The notes beneath the pieces are model-generated. The model was not told where the DNA came from. It was given only the letters and a program-made list of their open reading frames with translations, and made no database searches. Below are positions 12,416 through 23,000 of a DNA stretch of 64,000 nucleotides, one piece after another; the first letter of the stretch is position 1, and every line of letters begins with the position of its first letter. This stretch comes from Anthoceros angustus (Eukaryota; Streptophyta; Anthocerotopsida; Anthocerotales; Anthocerotaceae). The stretch is taken from the NCBI GenBank assembly GCA_010909165.1, contig VJWM01000134.1:620001-684000 (forward strand), read 5' to 3'. The translations under genes and the position numbers were made by a program.

Positions 12416-13325
12416 ATGTCTTCAAAGGAGCCTGATAGTAACGAGCGTTCCAATGTGGCACAGAAACCGGTCGAGGCGCCCTCGAACTCAGGGCAAGACT
12501 GTTGCACTGGCAGTAAATCACTCATCGCAGTTGACAAAGAATCAAGCCGAACCGCAGCGTTGTCCGCACCAGCAGTCTCTCGGAAGCAAAGCTTGAATTA
12601 TTTGCGGAGGAGAGGAGGTGACTCTGTGGACAGAGTGGAATTGCTGTCGCGGGGAATGAAAGAAATGCACCTGGAGCTTCTGCGAGAAACAGTGTGGTGG
12701 ATGCAAGAGGCTGAGCAGGTGAGTGGATGGATGTCTATTTCGTATGTCAGTATGCCGTGAACCGTTGGAGGTTGGGAATCATCTCATCGGAGTGCTTGTG
12801 CAGAGTCCAATCCTTGAAGCGACCCTGAAGCAATTACGATTGGCCACAGAATTATTCGTTTGCTCATCTTCTGTCTATCGTAGGTACGGTACCAGCTTAT
12901 AATTTGTCTCTAACGCTTCTACGGTGGGCTACTGGTTACAAGGCTGAGATGGATTGTTATTTTGCAGATCTTGGCTCGACTGTGCATCTTTCTCAGCCTG
13001 CCTGCTCTTGTTCTGCCGCCTATCAGTGGTGGCCATTGTCTCCTGCCAGAATGTTGCATCTGTACGATATGGTGCAGATCTCTATTTACCAGAATACTCT
13101 CTTTGGCAAGAGACCCATCATGTCTATACTTGGCTCTCAACGCCTTGCCCAGGCAGCGCAATTGGAAGGCTTCGGAAAGATGCTTCCAGCTTGAAGCATT
13201 CGCATGAAGGGCTCTGTCGATCCTCTTCATATCCTCTAAAGATGATGAAGCTTCCCGTCATTCGTTACGGTTCGCAGGTGGGTAGCATGAAACTGGAGTC
13301 CGTGGCTGTTCGTGGCGGCAAATGA
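12416..13325 (+). CDS. Uncharacterised three-exon protein with a hydrophobic C-terminal half
   Basis: Not recognised. A likely non-coding 5' intron runs from about 12282 (gtacgttc) to 12377 (ttttgcag). Exon 1 is 12416-12718 (start MSSKEPDSNERSN), exon 2 12804-12883, exon 3 12968-13325. With these junctions the protein is about 246 residues: a Ser/polar N-terminus, a charged amphipathic stretch (RVELLSRGMKEMHLELLRE) that could be helical, then a Leu/Cys-rich segment (SACLLLFCRLSVVAIVSC) that could be a membrane helix. An alternative donor gtaggt at 12880 would shift exon 3 to another open frame ending at 13194, so the C-terminus is uncertain. An ATG at 12390 in a different frame opens an overlapping upstream reading frame to 12596. 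Splice signals and exon phase support a real gene; no function is proposed. Confidence 0.55.
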
Positions 13326-14188
13326 AGTATCACGGAACAGAGGAATGTGGCATTTTGGCTGGCCCTATGATCCCTCTGGCTGCTGCTGAACAATTTCAAT
13401 TCCGGATGACGACTGGTGGATCGTCATTTTCCGGAGAGAGCAATGCCGGAGGGAGCAATTCCTCTTGTTTCGCTTGCAATCCGTCATTCCATGGAAAGTT
13501 TCGACAGTTTACTGTAAGACCGAAGGTAATAAAATGCGCTGGCCAGGATGTCCCCTGAACTCCTCCCGTAGCTCTCGTACAAGGTTTTCTTCTCGAGATC
13601 GTCAAATTAACTGTCTACCTGGTAGGTAGAAACAAGTACCTATCCTTGCACAAAAACTCAAGATACATGACATGCAACACATTTGTTGTCACCTCAGAGC
13701 CTGTAAAGACCATTTGTAGAAGCATGCTGGGATCTTCCAAACGCCGTCGGAGCAGCATCTGTGAATGCACGCTGTGACCTTTCGCTTGACTAGACTTCTG
13801 TGGCTTTCAAGCAAAGGATTTCCGTCATCTACCGGAGGCCACTTCAAACGCGGCGTGCGGGGTCCTAGATTTTTCCAGGTTTTCCCACTACCCACGGGCC
13901 TTTACTTTGTCATTGCTTAGGGTTTCTCGCTTCTTCACGTCTTACATGGAGAGAGATTTAATTTAGTGTTAGGACAAGCTTTATTGGGGGAAGGATGTTA
14001 TAGGCAGGTACACTGCAATGCTGCAAATGCTCCCAGTCGGCCAAAGTCCCCTGGTTGCATCAGCTTTGGGGATATCAACCCACATTTCAGGTGACAAAAC
14101 TCAGTCGTCCTACAATCCCTCACAGGTGAACCACAGAGGCTCCAAGCAAGACGCCCTCCATGAAACATGACAAAAAGACAAGCCTTAA
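13326..14188. other. 3' flank and spacer, no gene seen
   Basis: Contains a small repeat of the acctggtaggtag type near 13617 but nothing that looks coding. It ends at the TA flanking the next element. Confidence 0.5.
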
Positions 14189-14190
14189 TA

Positions 14191-14906
14191 CAGTCAGACC
14201 CCTCTAATTGGGAACAATTGGGAGTAGCAAAAATCGTCCCATTTAGAGGGGTTCCCGTTTAGGCATTTTCATCTTTTTGAAAATAAAAATATTTAAAAAT
14301 CAAAAATCCTTTAAATCAAACATTTGAAAGAGCTTAAAAGCTTCCAAAAAATCAAAAAAAATCAAAAAAATCCAAAAAATCCAAAATGCTTCCTCATACT
14401 ATAGCCGCCAACCTAATTCTAGTTTGCGGGTTAAAATAATCATCAATCTTGATTGATGCCGAGTTGCTTTCATCCAACCGAGAATGCAACTTCAAAGCAT
14501 CAAGAGTGTTATGTGGCATCCGTTCCCAAAACATCTTCGCTATCCTCATAGCATTATCTACGATCCTTTGTCGACGCGGTCTTGGCGCTATGGTCTCCAC
14601 CGACGTCAGATTATTCTCCTCACCCTCCTCATTGACAAAGCGGAGGGATTAATGCTTGCCATATTTGGTCCTCTGTAGGAATATACGTAATCTCGATAAG
14701 ACGATTTCCTCAATTTTTATTTTTTAAAATATGTATTTTCCCTTTTACAGAGGTGTACTTGCATTGAATGTTTGGGAGACATGTTCCCATTTACAAATTA
14801 GAGGGGTTTCCCATTTAGCATGTAGCACATTCAAGGGAGTAAGCCCGAGCGTCCCATTTAAAGGGGGTTCCCATTTATAGGGGTCCCAATTAGAGGGGTT
14901 TGACTG
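14191..14906. mobile_element. Short pogo/Tc1-mariner-like element with 23-bp inverted ends and TA duplication
   Basis: The left end CAGTCAGACCCCTCTAATTG... at 14191 and the reverse complement of the right end (to 14906) match over 23 bp with one mismatch. TA flanks both sides (14189-14190 and 14907-14908), the signature of Tc1/mariner/pogo transposition. Subterminal cccattta(g/a)aggggttccc motifs also recur inward from both ends. The interior holds only a 68-codon minus-strand frame (14394-14600) that could be a remnant of the C-terminus of a transposase; I could not assign it. At 716 bp the element is non-autonomous. Confidence 0.85.
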
Positions 14907-15299
14907 TAAGCATGAGGTCAGCATCATCTGCAAGCTCACCACGACTACGGCAATCACAAACGGCAGAGTCAGATAGTATCGCCTGAAACAAGCCTAACAG
15001 TCCAAACTCACAGTACAAATGTTAACGTTTCATAATATGTACTATCTCCTACGATCACTTCTGGCTGCCAACACCGAGCAATAACACCAAAATCACAGAG
15101 TGCGGGTAGCACCATTAACTACGCCGTGCACTTCACACTTCATGTGAAATGTGAGAGTAGCAAGTACATAGTCTCAAGTTTGCTTCCAATAACATGAATG
15201 AGCTTTCCTGCTGAAACACAGCCGACATTTCTACAAACAGGTACACTCAATGGTACATTCCACTCTTTGGTGCACGAAGCAGCGGCGGTTACATACCGC

Positions 15300-15576
15300 G
15301 CCTGCGTCTCAATCTCCGAAGCAATCAATGCTTCGCGCGTGTGAAATCTGGCGTGGCATGCCATGCCTCGCCCATCACGATTCTCTCTCATCGTGGTATA
15401 CTTTAAACGCAACACCATCTACCGGTCCATACAGGATGTCACTGCCGTATTTTGCCCAGCACGGCACAACCCCAGTATGCGCACCCATCACAATGAGGTT
15501 GTGATTTAAACCAACCATGCTTGATTTTAGAACCGTGCGCGAGAGTATGAACTGAGCGCGGGGTGTCTCAAACTAA
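15300..15576 (+). repeat. Left terminal inverted repeat of the MULE
   Basis: Inverted partner of 28891-29160. The outer end abuts the ACATACCGC duplication; the inner end is gtgtctcaaacta. Read outward on the minus strand it contains an open frame (FHTREALIASEIE) also present in the right TIR. Confidence 0.88.
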
Positions 15577-15615
15577 CCATCCTTAAGACAAACAGATTAA
15601 CCTAAACCAAGCATT

Positions 15616-17605
15616 ATGGCCGCCAAGCGTGCTCCGTCCATGGAGTGCCCGGTGAAGGTGCAATTTCGAGGCTTGGTCAATTTACGCAATAATCTAACTT
15701 GGCGAGGTTGAAGGATTTGAAGATTGCCTACATTCCATGGAATAGAGTAGAAGATTTCATTTACGGTGAAGGCTTCAAATGTGCTGCAAGTTTCTATCGG
15801 AAGGATTCAAAGACTCAAAATTCACTACCACCACCAATTGTGCCATCCTTAGACACGCAATCACATATATCGTTCTCGCAACTTCCAAGTTCTCTACACT
15901 AATTTCCCGACCATTTGGGTTTCTGGCTTGGTGGCCTCTGTCCATGTGCTTTCTTTGCCTTAAGTTGAAGCCAAATCTTGGTATTTCGTGTGTTTCTATG
16001 TAGGTATTGGTGTTCATATGGACGGAGGATTTCATTGCTACCACACCCAAGAATGTGCGCATGAAGACCGGATGTATGGCCAATTTTGTTGTGAAGCGAT
16101 TGCGCTTATTCCACAAGTTGCTCAAATCCTTCTTCATGAAGGCGCCGTAGATCGGCGGTGATATCATCATGGTCCGCAGTATGGGACACCCTAAATTGTC
16201 TAGAGCTCCTTGGATCTCGAAGAGAAAAGGATTGGGTTAAACATTGTCTTTATTGCAAGGTTTACGTAGGAGATTATCGTCGGCATGTTGCGGTTGTGTG
16301 AGAAGATGAGTCACTACATAGGACATGAGCGTGGTGGTGACGTCGAGATGACTACATGCGGCGCAAGGATGTGTTGAACATGAAGCGACAAGTGGAAGCG
16401 GGTGAGTGGAAACTAGACCACGATGATGTAAAGTCCGAGATGTGGCTCAAAGTGAATCTTGACCTTATCTTCCATAGATCGAACTCGTGAACCTTTTGTT
16501 TTAGGGTTGCAAACTCCTTTCATGCGGATGTTCATCAAGCATGGTAACAATAGTGTTTTAGCCATGGGCCACATTTGGTATGAACAAGTATAGGTACCAC
16601 TTATTTACGGTGATGGTTTTGATCAACACCTTAATGGTATTCCGTTGCTTGGGCACTAACACGAGGCTACTATACTTTCTTTGGTATCATGGTTGGCGCC
16701 ACTCCGACATGTCGCTCTTACAACATGTGCAACATGGGTCCCTAGTTGCTTCCTAGTTGATGATTGTTTAGCGAGATAGGTGCCTTTAAGCGGTATGGGG
16801 GCCAACATACATGTTGTGTTGTGTCTATGGCATGTAAGGAAGGCATGGCGTGAACCTTTTAAAGAAGGTAAAGTGCATTATTGCAAGGAAGAAGATTTGG
16901 GCAGCTCTTGCGGAGATCATGTATGTCAGAGGCCATAATACGCAAGATGGTATTGTCGCATGGGGTAAGGTATTGTTAGAGTTCTTCTACAAGGAGTGGC
17001 ATGGAAGTCAACCACCTTTGTTGAGTATTTCAAGAAGCAAGGGTGACTCTATAGGTATTATTCTTTGCCCAAAGTGCACTAGTTTCGGGTAAGGGTTGCT
17101 TGAATGGATGTTTACATGGTGTCGGTGTGTGTAATAATGTTTCGCATTTCTTTATGCGGACATGTGGTTGAAGAACCGCAGGATGTTTCCCCACGGACAA
17201 GATACCACCGCTCCGGAGGCCTTTCATCGATTCTTGAAGGAAAGAGTATCTTTTACCAAGGCTGCTGTGAAGGCGTATGGATTGGCTTCTTCATCAACTT
17301 GTGAACGAGGTAGCATTATTACGGTACCTTGATTTCACCAAGACCGGGGTTATGTCAATTTAAAACTCGAGAAGGTATATGAGCATGTTTTGTCCATGAG
17401 CACCATCCCAGACGAGGTTGTCATATTCCCGTCTGTAGTTGGGTCTACTGTTGCATATTGCATGTCCTCTGAGGATAGTGACAAGGTTTACGTCATTGAG
17501 GCTGCACATTCTCCATGGGCATTTTGTACTTGTGGGATGGCGCAGAAAGGATTCATTTGCAAACATGTTGTGGACTACGGACTTCCCTTGGGGGTTAGAA
17601 AATAG
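15616..17605 (+). pseudogene. MULE transposase, copy 1 (frameshifted)
   Basis: Mutator transposase (DDE/RNase H-fold recombinase cutting element ends). It starts at ATG 15616 (MAAKRAPSMECPVKVQ) and continues into LKDLKIAYIPWNRVEDFIYG after a frame break near 15703, where copy 2 reads through. Further recognisable pieces are about 16000-16150 (KTGCMANFVVKRLRLFHK), 16600-16960 (transposase core, LCLWHVRKA type) and 17390-17605, which has a SWIM zinc finger CTCGMAQKGFICKH (C-x-C-x8-C-x-H, about 17525-17566), standard for MULE C-termini. Several frameshifts and stops separate the pieces, some of which may be introns. Copy 2 at 18640 carries the same regions with different indels. Confidence 0.8.
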
Positions 17606-20600
17606 GTAGGGTTTTGTTTTTTTGTAGGAGTGAAGGATAAAATGAGGCGAAAAAGGGGAAATAAGCATGGATAGCACTCGGACGGCACTCGGAGTATACT
17701 CCGACCGGAGTGAGGAACGCATCACCTATGGTAGGCGCCACGAACGGGTAAGTCCGGACCCACTCCAGACCAAAATAGATACGCCAGTGAAAGTAACTTA
17801 GAAGTTGAAGGATGACGACCAGGCGACGCCACGTGACGACCCCGAGTGGAGGACGGCATGCATGGGTCAGACCGTAACCTTGCGAGGCCGTTATAGCAGT
17901 ATTCACGCGCGGGCGAGGCCGAGCACGCGCGAGTAAGGCCGAGTACGCTCAGAGGGGCCGAGTGCCATGCACCGCCACGGATGGAAGAGGCGCCCCGCCG
18001 CCCACATTCTGGCGTCAGAAGGTCATTGCTGCACCGAGACACCGATCTCGCGCCCGCACCGCCTCCGGGCGTATCTCGTGGACACTGACGCCTGCCGCTC
18101 ACCGCTGAGGCTCTGAGAACGCGCAAGAGGCAACGCTGCCAGCCTCCGGCAAGCTGCCAAAGAACCAAGGGAGAAGAAGGCGATGGCACCCAAAAGCCCG
18201 CGGAAGTTTGGGAGCCATGGAACCTTGTGGAGCGCAACATTGTGACCCGCGCTATCCGGACTTTGGGCTCGCCCGTGAAGCGGAGAATTGGTGGAGTGGC
18301 ATTTGGACGTGTTCCAAATGGTCCGACATTTGACAAGGTCACTGTCCGGAGTTTGCCCAAGATGCCGGGCGCGGTCAAGGAGGTGCGGTCCAAGAACCTC
18401 CGAGGACCCAAGGCGATGGACCTTGAGGTCCCAAGGCGCCTACAACCGCCCCAAGGAGGAAGAGGGGAGGGTGCCGAGCCCTCAAGGCTAAGGGGAAGAT
18501 AGGACCAGCTGCCAGCATGCTAAGGCTCGACGCAACGACCACCAACGGTTGGTCGATATCCAGCTGACAATGAGTCGTGGCCCGGATCATCGCCCATCGA
18601 ACCTACTCACCAAGGTGGATCACCTTGGTGATAATCTAACTTGGGGTTTGAAGGATTTGAAGATTGCCTACATTCCATGGAATAGAGTAGAAGATTTCAT
18701 TTACGGTGAAGGCTTCAAATGTGCTGCAAGTTTCTATCGGAAGGATTCAAAGACTCAAAATTCACTACCACCACCAATTGTGCCATCCTTAGAACCGCAA
18801 TCACATATATACTTGCAACCAAGTTCTCTACACTAATTTCCCGACCATTTGGGTTTCACGGCTTGGTGGCCTCTGTCCATGTGCTTTCTTTGCCTTAAGT
18901 TGAAGCCAAATCTTGGTATTTCTTTGTCGTGTGTTTCTATGTAGGTATTGGTGTTCATATGGACGGAGGATTTCAGCTACCACCCAAGAATGTGCGCATG
19001 AAGACCGGATGTATGGCCAATTTTGTTGTGAAGCGATTGCGCTTATTCCACAAGTTGCTCAAATCCTTCTTCATGAAGGCGCGTGATCGGCGGTGATATC
19101 ATCATGGTCCGTATGTGGGACACCCTAAATTGTCTAGAGCTCCTTGGATCTCGAAGAGAAAAGGATTGGGTTAAACATTGTCTTTATTGCAAGGTTTACG
19201 TAGGAGATTATCGTCGGCATGTTGCGATTGTGTCTGAGAAGATGAGTCACTACATAGGACATGAGCGTGGTGGTGGCGTTCGATGACTACATGCGGCAAG
19301 GATGTGTTGAACATGAAAGACAAGTGGAAGCGGGTGAGTGGAAACTAGACCACGATGATGTAAAGTCCGAGATGTGGCTCAAAGTGAATCTTGACCTTAT
19401 CTTCCATAGATCGAACACGGTGAACCTTTTGTTTTAGGGTTGCAAACTCCTTTCATGCGGATGTTCATCAAACAATAGTGTTTTAGCCATGGGCCACATT
19501 TGGTATGAACAAGTATAGGTACCACTTATTTACGGTGATGGTTTTGATCAACACCTTAATGGTATTCATTGCAGGCACTAACACGAGGCTACTATACTTT
19601 CTTTGGTATCATGGTTGGCACTCAGGCATGTCGCTCTTACAACATGTGCAACATGGGTCCCTAGTTGCTTCCTAGTTGATGATTGTTTTAGCGAGATAGG
19701 TGCCTTTAAGCGGTATGGGGCCAACATACATGTTGTGTTGTGTCTATGGCATGTAAGGAAGGCTGGCGTGAACCTTTTAAAGAAGGTAAAGTGCATTATT
19801 GCAAGGAAGAAGATTTGGGCAGCTCTTGCGGAGATCATGTATGTCGGAGGCCATAATCGCAAGATGGTATGCATGGGGTAAGGTATTGTTAGAGTTCTTC
19901 TACAAGGAGTGGCATGGAAGTCAACCACCTTTTGTTGAGTATTTCAAGAAGCGATTGGGGTGACTCTATAGGTATTATTCTTTGCCCAAAGTGCACTAGT
20001 TTCTTTGTGCGTAAGGGTTGCTTGAATGGATGTTTACATGGTGTCGGTGTGTGTAATAATGTTTCGCATTTCTTATGCGGACATGTGGTTGAAGAAGCTG
20101 CAGGATGTTTCCCATGGACAAGATACCACATCCGCTGGAGGCCTTTCATCGATTCTTGAAGGAAAGAGTATCTTTTACCAAGGCTGCGTTGCGGAAGGCG
20201 TATGGATTGGCTTCTTCATCAACTTGTGAGCAGGTAGCACGGCATTCTTGGTACCTTGATTTCACCAAGACCGGGGTTATGTCAATTTAAAACTCGAGAA
20301 GGTATATGAGCATGTTTTGTCCATGAGCACCATCGACGAGGTTGTCATATTCCGTCAGAAGTTGGGTCTCTTGTTGCATATTGCATGTCCTCGAGGATAG
20401 TGACAAGGTTTACGTCATTGAGGTGCACATTCTCCATGGGCATTTTGTACTTGTGGGATGGCAGAAAGGATTCATTTGCAAACATGTTGTGGACTACGGA
20501 CTTCCCTTGGGGGTTAGAAATAGGTAGGGTTTTGTTTTTTTGTAGGAGTGAAGGATAAAATGAGGCGAAAAAGGGGGAAATAAGCATGGATAGCACTCCG

Positions 20601-21597
20601 GACGGCACTCCGGAGTATACTCCGGACTCCGGAGTGAGGAACGTACCCGGACCTACTATGGTAGGCGCCACGGTAACGGGATAAGTCCGGACCCACTCCA
20701 GACCAGCGCTGAGGCCAGTGAAAGTAACTTAGAAGTTGGGCGTGAGGGCCGGACTAAGCGGCGCCACGTGGGCGACCACAGTGGAGGCGGGCATCTGAGT
20801 CGGGCCGTAACCTTGCGAGGCCGTTATAGCGGTATTCACGCCCCGCTGCGTAAGCAGTCTGTGGCGGCGTAAGGCGATCTGTGGCGGCGTAAGGCGAGTA
20901 AGCCATGCACTCGCCACGGACAGGAAGAGGCGCCCTCCCGCCACTCCCGGGCGTGGTCGCGAAGAAGGTCATTTTGCTGACCTCGAGACAATTCTCGCGA
21001 TCTCTTGCGCTCCATGATCCGGCTCTCTGGCGGTATCTCGTGGGACACTCGGGGCGTCTTGGCGGCTCACCGTTGAGGTCGGGCGAGCCGAGGCGCAACG
21101 CTGCCAGCCTCCAAGCTGCTAAGAACCAAGGGAGAAGGCGATGGCACCCAAAAGCCAGCGGAAGTTTGGGAGCCATGGAACCTTGTGGGCGCAACATTGT
21201 GACCGGCGCTATCCGGACTTTGGGCTCGCTCCGAGGCGGGAGGTGGTGCGGAGTGGCATTTGGATGTGTTCCAAATGGTCCGACATTTGACAAGGTCACT
21301 GTCCGGAGTTTGCGGAAGATCTTGTGGCGGTCAACAAGGAGGTGCGGTCCAAGAACCTCCGAGGACCCAAGGCGATGGACCTTGGAGGTCTGAGGCGGCC
21401 TAACCGCCCAAGGAGGAAGAGGGGAGGGTGCCGAGCCCTCAAGGCGAAGGGAAGATAGGTCCAGCAGCAGCGATGCTAAGGCTCGACGCAACGACCACCA
21501 ACGGTTGGTCGATATCCGACCTGCTGGGGCCGAGTCATGGGCCCGGATCATCGCCCATCGAACCTACTCACCAAGGTGGATCACCTTGGTGATAATC
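15689..21597 (+). repeat. Direct tandem duplication (~2.95 kb) of the MULE transposase region
   Basis: Unit 1 is about 15689-18640 and unit 2 about 18634-21597. Both units contain the transposase, then a GC-rich tail with tccgga motifs, and end in caaggtggatcaccttggtgataatct. Unit 1 is preceded by the transposase N-terminus, unit 2 by the gatcaccttggtgat unit end. Differences are mostly 1-6 base indels. Confidence 0.88.
18640..20525 (+). pseudogene. MULE transposase, copy 2 (lacks N-terminus, frameshifted)
   Basis: Same protein as copy 1 without the first ~30 residues. The open segment from 18640 reads NLTWGLKDLKIAYIPWNRVE, repairing the frame break of copy 1. The segment 19603-19881 is the best-preserved transposase core: WVPSCFLVDDCFSEIGAFKR then LCLWHVRKAGVNLLKKV, with the acidic DD..SEIG and the C..WH(V) motif typical of MULEs. 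The SWIM region at about 20400-20480 is shifted by lost bases (cgtcattgaggtgcacattc against ...gaggctgcacattc in copy 1). Confidence 0.78.
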
Positions 21598-23000
21598 TAT
21601 TAGTGTTCACTTGCAGCGGAGTGGCAAGCGGAGGAAGAAGGCGGGTGAGGAAGGATTATCTTCGCCTTTAGCCAGAAGCTCGCAAGCCTGAGCCGAAGCC
21701 GCCATCTGGCCGCCCCATACCGATCCATGTATGGGGGCATTTGAACTCCTCGGGAAGGAGAGCTTGAGCGAGCGCCCGAAAGGACCGAGGCCCCGCAAGT
21801 GGAGCGGCAAGGGCGCCGGAGGAGGAGGCCGGTCGTCGAAAACCAAGCGGACTCGGGAGGAGGGCGACTGAGGATTCCGACTCCATACGCCCTGAACGGA
21901 CCCCTCACCACCCAGTATGGGAAGCAATTCCGCCTCCCTCCTTCCGTGCCCCAACCGTAAATGCCCACAGAAGCCTGACCCCGCCACGGCCATCACTCCT
22001 ACCGAGGAGCCCCCGACTGTGAGAGAGCAAGAAACGCAAGACCACGGCTACCAACGCTGCACTGGGCCGGCAAGACTCTTCCCCGCCGACGAGTGGCATT
22101 TGGATGTGTTCAAATAGTGCGGACATTTGATGTCACTCTGGTCGGGAGTTTGCGGAAGATCTTGTGGCGGTCAATAAGGAGGTGCGGTCCAAGAACCTCG
22201 GGAGGACCCAAGGCGATGGACCTTGGAGGTCTGAGGCGGCCTACGCCCAAGGAGGAAGAGGGGAGTGGTGCGGGCCCCTCAAGGCGAAGGGAAGATAGGG
22301 CCACCACGGCAGCGATGCTAAGGCACAGGGGCCGCGGACCCTGTGATTGGGCGATGCTCAAACTGTTGGGCCGATCGAGTCGGTGGCGGATCATGTCACT
22401 GGAACCTACTCACCAAGGTGGATCACCTTGGTGATAATCTAATAGTGTTCTGCCGCTGCGGAAGAAGTGAGGAAGGATTATCTTGGCCGGTTTAGCGAGG
22501 CTCATAGCTCGGGGCGAAGCCTTCGCATCATCAGGCATCCCCATACGATCCATGTATGGGGGCATTTGAACTCCTCGGGAAGGAGAGCTTGAGGCGCTCG
22601 GGAAAGGGAGGCCCTCCGAGAAGTGGAGGCGGGCAAGGCGGGAGGGAGGCGGTCGACGAAACCAAGCGGACTCGGGAGGAGGGCGGGGAGGATTCGGACT
22701 CCATCGCTGGGCGGACCCCTCACCACCCAGTATGGGAAGCAATTCCGCCTCCCTCCTTGCAGCAGCAGCAGCCCGATCCAGCGAGCGGCCCCCAGCCCGC
22801 CGCCATCACTCGGTGAGGCCGGACGAGGAGGCGAGCGCAAGACCACGGCTACCAGCGCCAGTCGGTGCAGTACCTCTTCCCTGCAGCGGAGTGGCAAGCG
22901 GAGAAGCGATGGGAGGCGAAAGGGCCAGCGCCGAGGAGGCGAGGACAGCGGCCGCATCGAGCAGTCTGTCGCCCGGCGAGAAGGGCAAAAGGCGTGCTCC
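21598..23000 (+). repeat. Tandem GC-rich repeat (~0.84 kb unit) inside the MULE
   Basis: Block 21598-22439 and the block from 22440 share attagtgttc/aatagtgttc, the string gatccatgtatgggggcat and the gggaaggagagc segment, at about 840-bp spacing. Each unit restarts after the gataatct end motif of the preceding transposase unit. A 'ctgcagcggagtggcaagcgg' string recurs near 22880. Open frames here lie on both strands and reflect base composition. Confidence 0.7.
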
